Shown: positions 9,335 through 18,951, counted from the first letter of the stretch. The stretch: 64,000 bases of DNA from Bacteroidota bacterium (GCA_947457075.1 CANGUG010000011.1:44351-108350); one strand, 5' to 3'. The notes: generated from the sequence alone by a model not told the origin. Program-made: numbers and translations.

Positions 9335-10672
9335 ATGTCCTATCAAGACACGATTGACTATTTATATAGTCGTTTACCTATGTTTAGCCGTATTGGTGTT
9401 GCTGCCATAAAAAACAACCTAAACAATACCATTTCAATTTGTAGCCATTTAGGCAATCCGCAACATAAATTCAAAACCATTCATGTGGCCGGAACCAATG
9501 GAAAGGGATCTACCAGTCATATGTTGGCCTCGATATTCCAAGAAGCAGGCTATACCACTGGCTTATACACTTCCCCTCATTTGTATGATTTTAGAGAAAG
9601 AATCAAAGTGAATGGTGAAATGTGTCCCAAGGAATTTGTGACTTCATTTACCCATAAAGTAAAGGGATTGATAGAAGCAATTGAACCCTCCTTTTTTGAG
9701 ATCACTGTGGGAATGGCATTTGAGTATTTTGCCCAAAAAAAATGTGATATCGCCATTATTGAAACCGGATTAGGGGGGCGTTTAGATAGTACCAATGTAA
9801 TTGATCCTGAACTAAGTATCATTACCAATATTGGCTGGGATCATATGGCTTTATTAGGCGATACATTACCTGCGATTGCTACTGAAAAAGCTGGAATTAT
9901 TAAAAAGGAAACGCCCGTTGTCATCAGTGAAATCATTCCTGAAACGAAATTCGTATTTGAACAAAAAGCAAATGAATTAAATGCGCCCATCTATTTTGCT
10001 GAAAACTTTTTGGAATTACAATCATTTCAAAATAATTGGCAAACAGCTTTGTTTGAATTTAATCAACCTCTGATTCATTTATTAGACGCTCCCCTGTTTA
10101 CCAAAAACTTTACAATAGAAACAGATTTGCCAGGAAAATACCAAAATAAAAACTTGAAAGGGGTACTAGTGGCTGTGCAATTACTTTCACAAATGGGATG
10201 GAAATTAAAAGCCCCTAAAGTAATTGCTGCACTAAAAAATATTAAAAAAAATACCGGTTTAATGGGTCGTTGGGAATGTATACAGGAAAATCCAAGAGTC
10301 ATTTTAGACGTAGCCCATAATGAACATGGTATTAATGCGCTTCTTGAACAATTAGCAGGCCTACATTACCAAGAGTTGCATATTGTCATAGGGATGGTAA
10401 AAGACAAGGATATTTCAGCGGTATTAAACTTACTACCGAACACTGCAAAGTATTATTTTACGCAATCTCATATCCCTAGGGCCATGCCCGTGCTTGAATT
10501 ATCCGACATGGCTAATCAACTTGGTTTGGTTGGACAAAATTTTGAGGATGTAAATCAGGCTATTACAGCAGCTTCAAAAAATGCCAAGCAAAACGATTTA
10601 ATCATTGTGATGGGCAGTATATTTTTAGTGGCCGAAGTGGATAGAAGTTTATTTACTTCATTGCATTCTTAA
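9335..10672 (+). CDS. folC: Folylpolyglutamate synthase / dihydrofolate synthase
   Basis: Mur-ligase-fold enzyme (445 residues from the chosen start) that adds glutamate to dihydropteroate and to reduced folates. The P-loop GTNGKGST is at residues 53-60, followed by SPHLYDFRERIKVNG (folate-binding region), EVGLGGRLDSTN in the form ETGLGGRLDSTNV, and the C-terminal LDVAHNEHG. The ATG at 9335 is chosen over an in-frame TTG at 9317 because it gives the usual family N-terminus and avoids overlap with the upstream gene. It ends the plus-strand run and converges with the gene at 10692. Confidence 0.95.
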   Translation: MSYQDTIDYLYSRLPMFSRIGVAAIKNNLNNTISICSHLGNPQHKFKTIHVAGTNGKGSTSHMLASIFQEAGYTTGLYTSPHLYDFRERIKVNGEMCPKEFVTSFTHKVKGLIEAIEPSFFEITVGMAFEYFAQKKCDIAIIETGLGGRLDSTNVIDPELSIITNIGWDHMALLGDTLPAIATEKAGIIKKETPVVISEIIPETKFVFEQKANELNAPIYFAENFLELQSFQNNWQTALFEFNQPLIHLLDAPLFTKNFTIETDLPGKYQNKNLKGVLVAVQLLSQMGWKLKAPKVIAALKNIKKNTGLMGRWECIQENPRVILDVAHNEHGINALLEQLAGLHYQELHIVIGMVKDKDISAVLNLLPNTAKYYFTQSHIPRAMPVLELSDMANQLGLVGQNFEDVNQAITAASKNAKQNDLIIVMGSIFLVAEVDRSLFTSLHS

Positions 10673-10691
10673 AAAAATTCGCCTACTGTTA

Positions 10692-11219
10692 TTACCACCC
10701 TTTTTGATCTCTCAAGGCTTTGATATGTGCAATATGATGTTTCCCATGCCATGCATAAATGGTAAATAAATCCCAAACAGTAATTTCGGTATTGCGCACT
10801 GGATGGAATAATTTTCTTTGCCATTGCTCCTGGGTTAAACTTGACAATAAATTGCCCCATCTTTCATGCAAAGCATGCAACAAGGTAACAGAAACATTTA
10901 ATGGAGTCTCTACTACATCGGCCGTTAATGACCAGGCATTTTCATCGTATGTTTTAATGGTAGGGATTTCCTCGGTTAAGGCTAATTTAAAACGAGCAAA
11001 TGCATTCATATGGCTGTCTGCTAAATGATGTACCACTTGAGTAACATTCCACCCACCTTCCCGATAGGGTGTATCTAATTGCGCCTTGTCCAAATTTAAT
11101 AGCACATGCTCCAAATCGGAGGGAGCAATTCTTAAATCCTGGATCCATTTATTTTTTACTTCCTCGCTAAATCGAGTGACTTGGTATTTCCCAATAGGAT
11201 AACGTGGATCGTTTGTCAT
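10692..11219 (-). CDS. DinB/YfiT-like metal-dependent transferase
   Basis: 175-residue protein of the DinB-like YfiT family, related to bacillithiol S-transferase BstA. It starts with DPRYPIGKY, the usual N-terminus of the YfiT group. The predicted metal ligands are one His in VVHHLADSH (about residue 65) and two in WHGKHHIAHI near the C-terminus. Such proteins are four-helix bundles binding Ni or Zn and conjugate thiols to electrophiles. Which thiol is used in this organism is unknown. Convergent with folC, with a 19-base gap. Confidence 0.85.
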   Translation of the reverse strand: MTNDPRYPIGKYQVTRFSEEVKNKWIQDLRIAPSDLEHVLLNLDKAQLDTPYREGGWNVTQVVHHLADSHMNAFARFKLALTEEIPTIKTYDENAWSLTADVVETPLNVSVTLLHALHERWGNLLSSLTQEQWQRKLFHPVRNTEITVWDLFTIYAWHGKHHIAHIKALRDQKGW

Positions 11220-11294
11220 TTAATATTTTTTAAAAATTATACGCATTCAAAATTCATGAAAAATAGCTTCTTTACAATGTATATTCTACCGCTC

Positions 11295-12065
11295 TTATTC
11301 CTCCCTCCATTCCTTGCCCGTTAATTGAATAAACACGTCTTCTAAATTGGCTTTTTTTACTTCTTTCTCTTTTTCAAATCCCGTGGCTACCAATTGGTCA
11401 ATTAATAAATTGGGCGAATTAATAGCAATAATTTTACCACTATCCACAATGGCCACTCTATCACATAAAATTTCGGCTTCATCCATATAATGCGTGGTGA
11501 TAATTACTGTTGTCCCTTGGTCTCTGATTTCTTTAATCAAGTCCCATAAGTTTCTTCTTGCTTGTGGATCCAAACCGGTGGTGGGTTCGTCTAAAAAAAT
11601 AATTTTAGGCTTATTAATTAAAGTAGTGGCAATGGAGAAACGCTGTTTTTGACCACCACTCAGTTCCTTGTATTTTGATTTAGCCTTATCTTCTAAATTA
11701 ACTTTTTTGAGTAATTCCAAGGGATCTACTTCACTTTGATATAAGCCTACAAACAAATAAATTAATTCGGTTAAATTCAAATTGGGGTAAAAACCCGACG
11801 TCTGCAATTGAACACCAATCCTTTTTTTTATTTCCTCTGGGGCTTGCTCTAAATTAACCCCATCCACTATTACCGTTCCGCTGGTTTTATTTCTTAGGGT
11901 TTCAATAATTTCTAAGGTAGTAGATTTCCCCGCACCATTAGGACCAAGTAATCCGAAAATTTCTCCCTCATACACTTCAAAACTAATCCCTTTTACTGCT
12001 TCAAAATCCCCGTAGGATTTAAAAAGGTCCTTTACCGTAATGATGGCTTTGGATGACATATTCAT
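11295..12065 (-). CDS. ABC transporter ATP-binding protein
   Basis: 256-residue ABC ATPase, complete in its motifs: Walker A GPNGAGKST at residues 41-49, Q-loop in LQTSGFYPNL, signature LSGGQKQR, Walker B and D-loop IIFLDEPTTGLDP, and the switch His in ITTHYMDEAE. The pattern matches the ABC-2 type export ATPases (CcmA/DrrA-like). No permease gene is next to it, so its partner is encoded elsewhere or just beyond recognition. An ATG two codons downstream (12059) is an equally possible start. Divergent from purK with a 53-base gap. Confidence 0.9.
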   Translation of the reverse strand: MNMSSKAIITVKDLFKSYGDFEAVKGISFEVYEGEIFGLLGPNGAGKSTTLEIIETLRNKTSGTVIVDGVNLEQAPEEIKKRIGVQLQTSGFYPNLNLTELIYLFVGLYQSEVDPLELLKKVNLEDKAKSKYKELSGGQKQRFSIATTLINKPKIIFLDEPTTGLDPQARRNLWDLIKEIRDQGTTVIITTHYMDEAEILCDRVAIVDSGKIIAINSPNLLIDQLVATGFEKEKEVKKANLEDVFIQLTGKEWREE

Positions 12066-12100
12066 AATTTGATAAGGACAAATTTAGTTCCTTTTAGCCT

Positions 12101-12108
12101 TATCTTTG
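12101..12108 (+). promoter_or_regulatory. Candidate -7 element for purK
   Basis: TATCTTTG matches the Bacteroidota -7 consensus TAnnTTTG. The purK ATG begins 11 bases after it, so a transcript starting at the usual distance would have almost no 5' leader. No clear -33 TTG is seen at the expected spacing. Confidence 0.35.
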
Positions 12109-12118
12109 ACAAAATAAA

Positions 12119-13249
12119 ATGGAAGCTATGAAAGTGGGTATTTTAGGCGGTGGACAATTAGGTAGAATGCTTTTACAAGCAGCAGCCAACTATGATGTTA
12201 CTACCTTTGTTTTAGAGAGCGATCCAAATTGTCCTGCTGCGCATTTATGCCATTCATTTACTATTGGAGATATTACCAATTTTGAGGCCGTTTATAATTT
12301 TGGTAAAACACTAGATGCTTTAACTATTGAAATAGAATCGGTAAACGTGGAGGCACTCGAAAAGTTAGAACAGGAAGGCGTTAAAGTGTACCCCACTCCT
12401 GCTGCTATTAGAATTATTAAGAATAAAATTTTACAAAAGCAGTTTTATACACAAAATGAAATACCCACTGCCGATTATGTAATTACACAAAGCAATAGCG
12501 AATTGCCCAATCATATTTCTTTTTTACCCGCAGTGCACAAAATGGGCGAAGGAGGATATGATGGAAAAGGTGTACAAGTTATCCATGCTGAAGCCGATTT
12601 AGGGAAAGGTTTTAACGTCCCTTCGGTATTAGAGAAGAAAATAAATATTCAAAAAGAAATTGCTTTAATTGTTGGGATGAATGCTAAAGGAGAAACCATT
12701 ATTTACCCCCCAGCTGAAATGATTTTTGACCCTGTCTATAATTTGCTTGACTATCAATTAAGTCCAGCAAAATTGGAAGAAAAACAACTTTGGAAGGCAG
12801 AAGCCATTGCCCGTAAAATTGTGAATGGTTTAAAAAGTCCTGGTTTATTTGCCATTGAATTATTTATTGATAAACAAGGAGATGTTTGGGTAAATGAAGC
12901 TGCTCCAAGAGTGCATAACAGTGGTCACCATACTATTGAAGCCAATTATAGCAGCCAATACGATATGCTTTGGAGAATATTATTGGATTATCCACTTGGC
13001 AATCCAAATGCTATATTACCCTCGGCCATCGTAAATATTATTGGCGCAGAAGGTTATACTGGTGAAGTTTTTTACCAGGGCTTGGACGAGGTTTTAACAA
13101 TGGAGAATGTATTTGTGCATTTATATGGCAAAAAACAAACTAAGCCTGGAAGAAAAATGGGACATGTAACCATTATCAGTAATGACTATCAGGACCTTAC
13201 CCACAAGGCGAATAAAATAAAGCATACCCTCAAAGCGGTTACAAAATAA
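12119..13249 (+). CDS. purK: 5-(carboxyamino)imidazole ribonucleotide synthase
   Basis: ATP-grasp enzyme of purine synthesis (376 residues) that carboxylates aminoimidazole ribonucleotide with bicarbonate and ATP. N-terminal dinucleotide-like motif ILGGGQLGRML, an ATP-grasp core with GYDGKGVQV, and the metal-binding end of the domain in FVNEAAPRVHNSGHHTIEA (here with Trp-Val before Asn-Glu). The typical PurK C-terminal domain follows and includes LYGKKQTKPGRKMGHVTI. Length is normal. purE, the usual partner, is not in the window. A second ATG three codons in is the other possible start. Confidence 0.95.
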   Translation: MEAMKVGILGGGQLGRMLLQAAANYDVTTFVLESDPNCPAAHLCHSFTIGDITNFEAVYNFGKTLDALTIEIESVNVEALEKLEQEGVKVYPTPAAIRIIKNKILQKQFYTQNEIPTADYVITQSNSELPNHISFLPAVHKMGEGGYDGKGVQVIHAEADLGKGFNVPSVLEKKINIQKEIALIVGMNAKGETIIYPPAEMIFDPVYNLLDYQLSPAKLEEKQLWKAEAIARKIVNGLKSPGLFAIELFIDKQGDVWVNEAAPRVHNSGHHTIEANYSSQYDMLWRILLDYPLGNPNAILPSAIVNIIGAEGYTGEVFYQGLDEVLTMENVFVHLYGKKQTKPGRKMGHVTIISNDYQDLTHKANKIKHTLKAVTK

Positions 13250-13333
13250 TGTAGCTAGCATTATTTATATAGAAGATTGAGCCAATGCAGTATGGCCTTT
13301 ATTTACCTATCAACTACTTCTTGTCTTTCAAAA

Positions 13334-14335
13334 CTAATTATTTGAATTGAAGGAAGCGGGTGCATCAGCCACCACTTTAGGCTTACTGATAATTTTCTTA
13401 ACTGGAATTGGTTTGGTAAATCCTATCCCAATAATACTTTTTAATTGCAATCCAGGGGCATTTTTATTGGGTCCGAAAATTCTAATCTTATCATCATAAA
13501 TTAAATCCAAACTATACGTGGCGGAGAAATTTTTATGAATCTTAAACGTAAATAAATTGGTCATGTATAAATTAACATTCTCTGGCTTTTCATAATAATT
13601 GGAGAAAAAATCGGCCCTGCCTCTGTAATTGATGGTAGGTGTAATATTATTTATGTAGTTGACTGTAACAAACAAACCCGTTTCTCTCTTAAAATTCTTT
13701 CCTGTATCAACACCATACTTGCCTTGTTCAGATAAAATTTTATTTAAAACCAACGTACTTCTTGAGGTTAGTGGAGAGAAGAAAATGGACAGTTTATTAT
13801 TGGGTTTATAATCCACCCCGGCAGATAAAATTATATAGGCTGGCGATAGAAAACTAGATATAAAACTGGGATTATTCCCACTAAACGCGTATCCATCAAA
13901 TAACTGTGAACGCATATTAAATAAACCAGAAACATATAATTGTCCTACGGAGTCAATTTTATAGCCATATTTACTAATGAAGTCGAATCGATCATCGTTT
14001 TTTCGACCGCCTAAATTGCTTGACTGCATATACCCCAAGTTAAGGTCAATATTATTGTCCCAACTGTGTTTTGTTTTTTGATAAAAAGCATAATAATTAA
14101 AGTAACTCGTAAAGGCCAAATTGAAATTGTCGCCCCCGGCAGCCCAGTTACTCAATGAACTCTGAGATAAATTAAAATTGTACAATCCGCCTGTTTTCCA
14201 GTTCCAATAACTTGTATCTGCCTCCTTCCTGATGCTTCTCGAAGTCTCAGAACGTAGTTTTGTCACCGCTACATCCTGTGCAGAGGACCAATTTATACAT
14301 AGGCTACAGCAGACCAATACAAGCCATTTCTTCAT
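13334..14335 (-). CDS. DUF3078 family outer-membrane-type protein
   Basis: 333-residue secreted protein of family DUF3078, found in Bacteroidota. A signal peptide (MKKWLVLVCC followed by a hydrophobic stretch ending WSSAQ) precedes a domain rich in alternating hydrophobic residues and aromatic girdles, such as GGLYNFNLSQSSLSNWAAGG and FNLAFTSYFNYYAFY, typical of a beta-barrel. Function unknown. The ATG at 14335 is preferred over a TTG two codons upstream. It stands alone: divergent from miaB with a 190-base AT-rich gap and convergent with purK. Confidence 0.8.
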   Translation of the reverse strand: MKKWLVLVCCSLCINWSSAQDVAVTKLRSETSRSIRKEADTSYWNWKTGGLYNFNLSQSSLSNWAAGGDNFNLAFTSYFNYYAFYQKTKHSWDNNIDLNLGYMQSSNLGGRKNDDRFDFISKYGYKIDSVGQLYVSGLFNMRSQLFDGYAFSGNNPSFISSFLSPAYIILSAGVDYKPNNKLSIFFSPLTSRSTLVLNKILSEQGKYGVDTGKNFKRETGLFVTVNYINNITPTINYRGRADFFSNYYEKPENVNLYMTNLFTFKIHKNFSATYSLDLIYDDKIRIFGPNKNAPGLQLKSIIGIGFTKPIPVKKIISKPKVVADAPASFNSNN

Positions 14336-14468
14336 CAACAAATCATTTTACCAAATATACTAATTATTATAAATGATTGATTTTAAGTAATATATATTCT
14401 AAAGAAAATAAAAATACCATCATTTAAGCAATTCATTATCAAATATTTAGCTAGTTATATATGACAAG

Positions 14469-14501
14469 TTGACACATTCAATCAAATTTTAAGTAAATTT
14501 G
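14469..14501 (+). promoter_or_regulatory. Bacteroidota-type promoter for miaB
   Basis: TTG at 14469-14471 and TAAATTTG at 14494-14501, separated by 22 bases, match the -33 and -7 boxes of the primary Bacteroidota sigma factor. Transcription would start about 20 bases before the miaB ATG. The spacing is one to three bases longer than the optimum. Confidence 0.5.
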
Positions 14502-14528
14502 CAGACTCAATTTTAAGTATTCAAATTC

Positions 14529-15950
14529 ATGGAATTATACGCGAACGATACCAAAACACACGACGAGTCAAGGCAAGGTGAAGCTTTTGAATCCAACAGC
14601 CCAAAAAAGCATTTTAATAAATTCTTTTATGTAGAAAGTTATGGCTGTGCAATGAATTTTGCGGACAGTGAGGTGGTGGCTTCTATTTTGGAAAATAATG
14701 GATACGGAAGCACCCGTCAACCACAGCAAGCCGATTTAATTTTGGTTAATACCTGTTCAGTTAGGGAAAAGGCCGAACAAACCGTTCGTAAACGCTTGAC
14801 TGAATTTAAAAAATTAAAACAGGCAAGACCAGGTTTATTAGTAGGTATTTTAGGTTGCATGGCCGAGCGGTTAAAAGCACAATTATTAGAAGAAGAAAAA
14901 TTAGTAGATATTGTTGTGGGCCCAGATGCCTATCGTACCCTACCTGATTTAATCATTGAAGCAGGTACCGGACAAAAAGCTGTGAATGTCATTTTAAGTA
15001 GAGATGAAACCTACGGAGACATTGCTCCTGTGCGGTTGGATAGTAATGGCATTAGTGGATTTGTATCAATTATGCGTGGTTGTAACAACATGTGTAGCTT
15101 TTGTGTAGTGCCTTTTACAAGAGGGCGTGAACGCAGCCGTGACGCTTTTAGTATTGTGGCGGAGTGTCGTGATTTATTTGAAAAAGGCTATAAAGAAATC
15201 ACCTTATTAGGCCAAAATGTAGATAGCTATTATTGGAACAATCCAGAAACCAATGTTTCGGTAACCTTTGCCCAATTATTGGAAAGTGTTGCTCAAATTG
15301 ATAATAGCTTACGCGTAAGATTTAGTACTTCTCATCCAAAAGATATTACCGACGAGGTATTATTTACCATGGCTAAATACCATAATATTTGTAAATACAT
15401 TCACTTGCCAGTGCAAAGCGGAAGTACGCGTATGTTACAATTAATGAATCGTACCTATACGCGTGAATGGTATTTGGCAAAAGTTGCGCGCATAAGAGAA
15501 ATTATGCCCGACTGTAGTATATCGGCCGATATCATCGCTGGTTTTTGTACCGAAACCGAGGAGGATCATCAGGATACCATAAGTATTATGAAGGAAGCCA
15601 ATTACGATTATAGCTATATGTATTTTTATTCGGAACGTCCTGGAACCCTAGCTGCCAAAAGATATGAAGACGATATTCCGGAGGAAGTGAAAAAAAGAAG
15701 ATTGCAAGAAATTGTGGATGTACAATGGGTGTTGTCCAACGAAAGCAATAAACGGGATGTTGGCAAGACTTTTGAAATTTTAATTGAAGGCAATAGTAAA
15801 AAAAGTGATCAGGAGTGGATGGGACGCAATAGTCAAAACAAAGTAATTGTTTTTCCAAAGGGCAATCATTCTTTACAAAAAGGGGACTATGTAAATGTGT
15901 TGGTAAACGATTTTACGAAAGGCACTTTATTAGGCACAGTGAGCGAATAA
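14529..15950 (+). CDS. miaB: tRNA-2-methylthio-N6-dimethylallyladenosine synthase
   Basis: Radical SAM methylthiotransferase (473 residues) that converts i6A37 to ms2i6A37 in tRNAs reading U-starting codons. The N-terminal cluster cysteines are C40 (SYGCAMN), C76 (NTCSVRE) and C110 (LGCMAE). The radical SAM cluster is C185, C189, C192 (CNNMCSFC), followed by [16 protein letters not shown] domain closes the protein (IEGNSKKS ... GDYVNVLV). All expected residues are present. It opens a plus-strand run that continues with the sigma54-type regulator and envelope genes. Confidence 0.96.
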   Translation: MELYANDTKTHDESRQGEAFESNSPKKHFNKFFYVESYGCAMNFADSEVVASILENNGYGSTRQPQQADLILVNTCSVREKAEQTVRKRLTEFKKLKQARPGLLVGILGCMAERLKAQLLEEEKLVDIVVGPDAYRTLPDLIIEAGTGQKAVNVILSRDETYGDIAPVRLDSNGISGFVSIMRGCNNMCSFCVVPFTRGRERSRDAFSIVAECRDLFEKGYKEITLLGQNVDSYYWNNPETNVSVTFAQLLESVAQIDNSLRVRFSTSHPKDITDEVLFTMAKYHNICKYIHLPVQSGSTRMLQLMNRTYTREWYLAKVARIREIMPDCSISADIIAGFCTETEEDHQDTISIMKEANYDYSYMYFYSERPGTLAAKRYEDDIPEEVKKRRLQEIVDVQWVLSNESNKRDVGKTFEILIEGNSKKSDQEWMGRNSQNKVIVFPKGNHSLQKGDYVNVLVNDFTKGTLLGTVSE

Positions 15951-15980
15951 ATCAATATCAAGTTGATAAAATTATAAATT

Positions 15981-17252
15981 ATGGATTTACAAGCACTCAA
16001 AAACAGGTTTAGTATTATTGGTAATACGCCATCACTAAATCACGCATTAAATACTGCGGAGCAAGTAGCTGCAACCGATTTAACAGTATTAATTGTGGGA
16101 GAATCAGGTGTGGGTAAAGAAGTATTTTCCCAAATCATTCACAGTTTATCTGCACGTAAACACAACCCATTTATTGCCGTTAACTGCGGCGCCATACCCG
16201 AGGGCACTATTGACTCGGAATTATTTGGACACGAAAAAGGATCATTTACCGGTGCGGTAGATAGCCGTAAAGGGTATTTTGAAACTGTTAATGGAGGTAC
16301 CATTTTTTTAGATGAGATAGGTGAAATGCCACTGGGCACTCAAGCAAGATTATTGCGTGTGTTGGAAACGGGGGAATTTATACGAGTAGGTTCATCAAAA
16401 GTTCAAAAAACAGACGTACGTGTAATTGCGGCAACCAACAGAGAGTTAATGGAATTTACGCAGAAAGGCAAGTTTAGAGAGGATTTGTATTATCGTTTAA
16501 ATACCGTGCCTATTCGTGTGCCTAGTTTAAGAGACCGCAAGGAAGACATTCCATTATTGTTTAGAAAATTCGTTGTAGATTTTGCTGAAAAATATAAAAC
16601 CAAGCCCATTTTTCTAGATGAGGAAGCGCGTTCTTTACTTACCTCCTATACATGGCCTGGCAATGTGCGTGAGTTAAAAAATATAGCTGAACAAATTTCA
16701 GTATTAAGTACCACCGACCATATTAATGCAACTATTTTAGCCGAATTTTTACCTACTGCTTCCAAACACAATATGCCCATGGTAACAGGCGCCCCAGTGG
16801 GTGAATTTGCCAATGAAAGAGAAATACTGTACAAACTTTTCTTTGACATGAAAAAAGATGTGAATGAATTAAAGAAAATGTTTTTTGAGATTTTGCAAAA
16901 TCCTTCATTGGCTGGACAAACGGGCAACTTTACAAGGGAGTCCATGATCAATGAGCTAAAAGAAGATATGGTACCTGCCAATACCATCAATAATGTAATA
17001 CCTGCCCCTATTAACAATACACCTGCCCTGCCGCAGGTTCAATATAATTCCCAACAGCCGTTGATTATTGACAATGACTTACAAGGGCATTATGAAGTGG
17101 AAGAATCATTAAATATTGTAGATAAGGAAAAAGAGTTAATTTTAAAAGCACTAAAAAAGCATCGAGGCCGCAGAAAAGACGCTTCTACCGACTTAGGAAT
17201 TAGCGAACGCACCCTTTATAGAAAAATTAAAGAATACGACATTGAAGAATAA
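15981..17252 (+). CDS. Sigma54-type AAA+ transcriptional activator without sensor domain
   Basis: 423-residue enhancer-binding protein. The AAA+ domain begins at the very N-terminus: Walker A GESGVGKE at 40-47, the sigma54-contact loop at 87-92 as GSFTGA instead of the usual GAFTGA, and GGTIFLDEIGEMP as Walker B. A Fis-type helix-turn-helix ends the protein (LGISERTLYRKIKEYDIEE). About 120 residues between them are poorly conserved and Pro/Asn-rich. There is no receiver, PAS or GAF domain, so activity is probably controlled by level or by partner proteins. It is placed between miaB and lptE and overlaps the latter. Targets are unknown. Confidence 0.88.
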   Translation: MDLQALKNRFSIIGNTPSLNHALNTAEQVAATDLTVLIVGESGVGKEVFSQIIHSLSARKHNPFIAVNCGAIPEGTIDSELFGHEKGSFTGAVDSRKGYFETVNGGTIFLDEIGEMPLGTQARLLRVLETGEFIRVGSSKVQKTDVRVIAATNRELMEFTQKGKFREDLYYRLNTVPIRVPSLRDRKEDIPLLFRKFVVDFAEKYKTKPIFLDEEARSLLTSYTWPGNVRELKNIAEQISVLSTTDHINATILAEFLPTASKHNMPMVTGAPVGEFANEREILYKLFFDMKKDVNELKKMFFEILQNPSLAGQTGNFTRESMINELKEDMVPANTINNVIPAPINNTPALPQVQYNSQQPLIIDNDLQGHYEVEESLNIVDKEKELILKALKKHRGRRKDASTDLGISERTLYRKIKEYDIEE

Positions 17253-17778
17253 TTCATCCATATTAAAACATGCCTCTACAATGCTTTATGCATTTGCCTT
17301 CCTATGCGTACTTGGATGCATTTCTGGCTGTGGCATTTATAGTTTTAGAGATGCCGTAATCCCCGACAATATTAAAACGGTTAAAATTGGATTCATTGAA
17401 AACAAAGCAAGGTTTGTAAATCCTCAACTAGCTCCATTACTTACCGACAAACTACTTCAGAAAATTATTGGTCAAACAAAATTGACTAGAACTAATAGTG
17501 ATGACGCACACTATCAAATTTTTGCAACCATTACCAACTATGATCCTACACAAACAGTGGGGGTAAGTGCACAACAAGCAACTACCAACCGACTTACAGT
17601 TACGGTTCATGTAGTTTTAAAAAAGACATTGGATAATAAAGAACAAGAATTTGATGTTTCTAGAAACTTTGATTTTTCTGCAAATCTTAGTTTAAACCAA
17701 GCAGAAGGTCAATTAATGGAAGAAATTGTGCGTAATATAACGGATGATATTTTCAACCAAATTTTTTCAAACTGGTAA
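17242..17778 (+). CDS. lptE: LptE-like LPS-assembly lipoprotein
   Basis: 178-residue lipoprotein of the LptE family, the plug of the LptD translocon that inserts lipopolysaccharide in the outer membrane. A lipobox-type cleavage site (GCISGC) ends a hydrophobic segment near residue 30. The mature protein starts CGIYSFRDA and shows the LptE pattern of targets such as IKTVKIGFIENKARFVNPQLAP. The start is uncertain: TTG at 17242 keeps two lysines before the hydrophobic stretch but overlaps the upstream gene by 11 bases, while the first ATG at 17281 leaves no positive charge. It precedes two genes of a likely envelope operon. Confidence 0.75.
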   Translation: MKNNSSILKHASTMLYAFAFLCVLGCISGCGIYSFRDAVIPDNIKTVKIGFIENKARFVNPQLAPLLTDKLLQKIIGQTKLTRTNSDDAHYQIFATITNYDPTQTVGVSAQQATTNRLTVTVHVVLKKTLDNKEQEFDVSRNFDFSANLSLNQAEGQLMEEIVRNITDDIFNQIFSNW

Positions 17779-17780
17779 CC

Positions 17781-18515
17781 ATGTCTCAAAGCACTATCAA
17801 TTCTATCTTATTCCAATGGTCTGGGCATACTCAGCTGGATAGCATTTCCACCACCGAATTGGAAACCTTGGTCCAGGAAAATGAATTTAGCCCAAGTTTG
17901 CAATTATTATTGGCCAAAAAGTACCAATTAACTTCCTCCCCATTGTACCCGACTCAAATACAAAAAGCAGTTTGTTATTTTCCTTCTGCATTACATTTAC
18001 ACCAATGGTTAGCCCTGGAGGATATCACTGAGGGTACCCATCAAATGGATGAACATATCGATGAGAAAATAAATAGCCTTATTTCAGAGCAATTGGCTCA
18101 ATACCAGGAAGCAGATACGACGCATCCACTAGAATTTGAAAAAGAGACCCCGAAAATCGTAAAAGACTATTTTGAGGCCCAAGGCATTGAAATAGACTTA
18201 TCTGCTGTACCTCAGGATAAATTTACCAAGCAATTAAGGAGTTTCACCGCTTGGTTAAAGGTATTAAAGCACCATGAGGAAAATAGCCAGAATTTGGCTG
18301 AAATGGGGGAAGAACAGGAGAAAATGATCGCAATTATAGCTGAAAAGGCCAATAATGCCACAGAAGTGGTTACCGAAGCAATGGCGGAAATTTGGCTAAA
18401 ACAGGGCAATAAACAAAAGGCAATAGACATCTATTCTAAATTAAGTTTTATTTTTCCTGAAAAATCCGTTTATTTTGCGTCTCAAATAGAACAATTAAAA
18501 CAAAAGAAGATATGA
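17781..18515 (+). CDS. Uncharacterised protein with C-terminal TPR-like segment
   Basis: 244-residue soluble protein, no signal peptide. Not recognised as a named family. The last 40 residues (EIWLKQGNKQKAIDIYSKLS followed by FPEKSVYFASQIEQL) read as a single tetratricopeptide-like hairpin. The N-terminal half is acidic and helical, with another short repeat-like LLLAKKYQL segment. Two bases separate it from lptE, and it shares ATGA with secG, so it is translated within that operon. Given those neighbours a role in envelope biogenesis is possible, but that is inference from position only. Confidence 0.75.
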   Translation: MSQSTINSILFQWSGHTQLDSISTTELETLVQENEFSPSLQLLLAKKYQLTSSPLYPTQIQKAVCYFPSALHLHQWLALEDITEGTHQMDEHIDEKINSLISEQLAQYQEADTTHPLEFEKETPKIVKDYFEAQGIEIDLSAVPQDKFTKQLRSFTAWLKVLKHHEENSQNLAEMGEEQEKMIAIIAEKANNATEVVTEAMAEIWLKQGNKQKAIDIYSKLSFIFPEKSVYFASQIEQLKQKKI

Positions 18516-18871
18516 TTACTTTATTTATAGTATTGTTAGTGACGGCTTGTTTAGGATTAGGTTTTATGGTATTAATTCAAAATCCTAAAGGGGGTGGCTT
18601 AAACGCAAATGTGAGTGGATTGTCCAACAACTTTATGGGTGTTAAGCAAACGACCGATGTACTTGAAAAGGGCACTTGGATATTTGCAGGGGTGATAGCT
18701 GTATTGGCAATTACTTCAACTTTGTTATTGACAAAAACAAATACAACCAATACGAATAAAAGATCTCTAGATAATTTGCCTATTCAAACTGCACCTAAAA
18801 CGCCAGTTCAAACAGCACCTCAACAAACTGCTCCAGTGCAAACAGCTCCTCCAGCAGCAAAAAAACCTTAA
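18512..18871 (+). CDS. secG: Preprotein translocase subunit SecG
   Basis: 119-residue small membrane subunit of the SecYEG channel. Two hydrophobic helices (residues about 3-21 and 54-72) flank the family loop VLIQNPKGGGLNANVSGL and FMGVKQTTDVLEKGT. The C-terminal 45 residues are a Thr/Pro/Gln/Ala-rich tail with repeated QTAP units, which is common in Bacteroidota SecG and probably unstructured. The start overlaps the previous stop by four bases. A terminator follows at 18909. Confidence 0.93.
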   Translation: MITLFIVLLVTACLGLGFMVLIQNPKGGGLNANVSGLSNNFMGVKQTTDVLEKGTWIFAGVIAVLAITSTLLLTKTNTTNTNKRSLDNLPIQTAPKTPVQTAPQQTAPVQTAPPAAKKP

Positions 18872-18908
18872 TATATTCCAATTAAAATTGGCCTTATAAA
18901 ATAAATTG

Positions 18909-18937
18909 TCCCCATCTATAAAAGGTGGGGATTTTTA
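18909..18937 (+). terminator. Rho-independent terminator after secG
   Basis: Eight-base stem (tccccatc / ggtgggga, one G-U pair) with a seven-base loop and a T-run. It lies 37 bases after the secG stop and 15 before mltG, so mltG must have its own promoter or depend on read-through. Confidence 0.7.
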
Positions 18938-18951
18938 TTGTATTTTGAAAT

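Noticed and set aside
11295..12065. A permease gene next to the ABC ATPase
   Set aside because: Neighbours are a DinB-like gene and purK; no membrane-spanning ABC-2 partner is present within the window.
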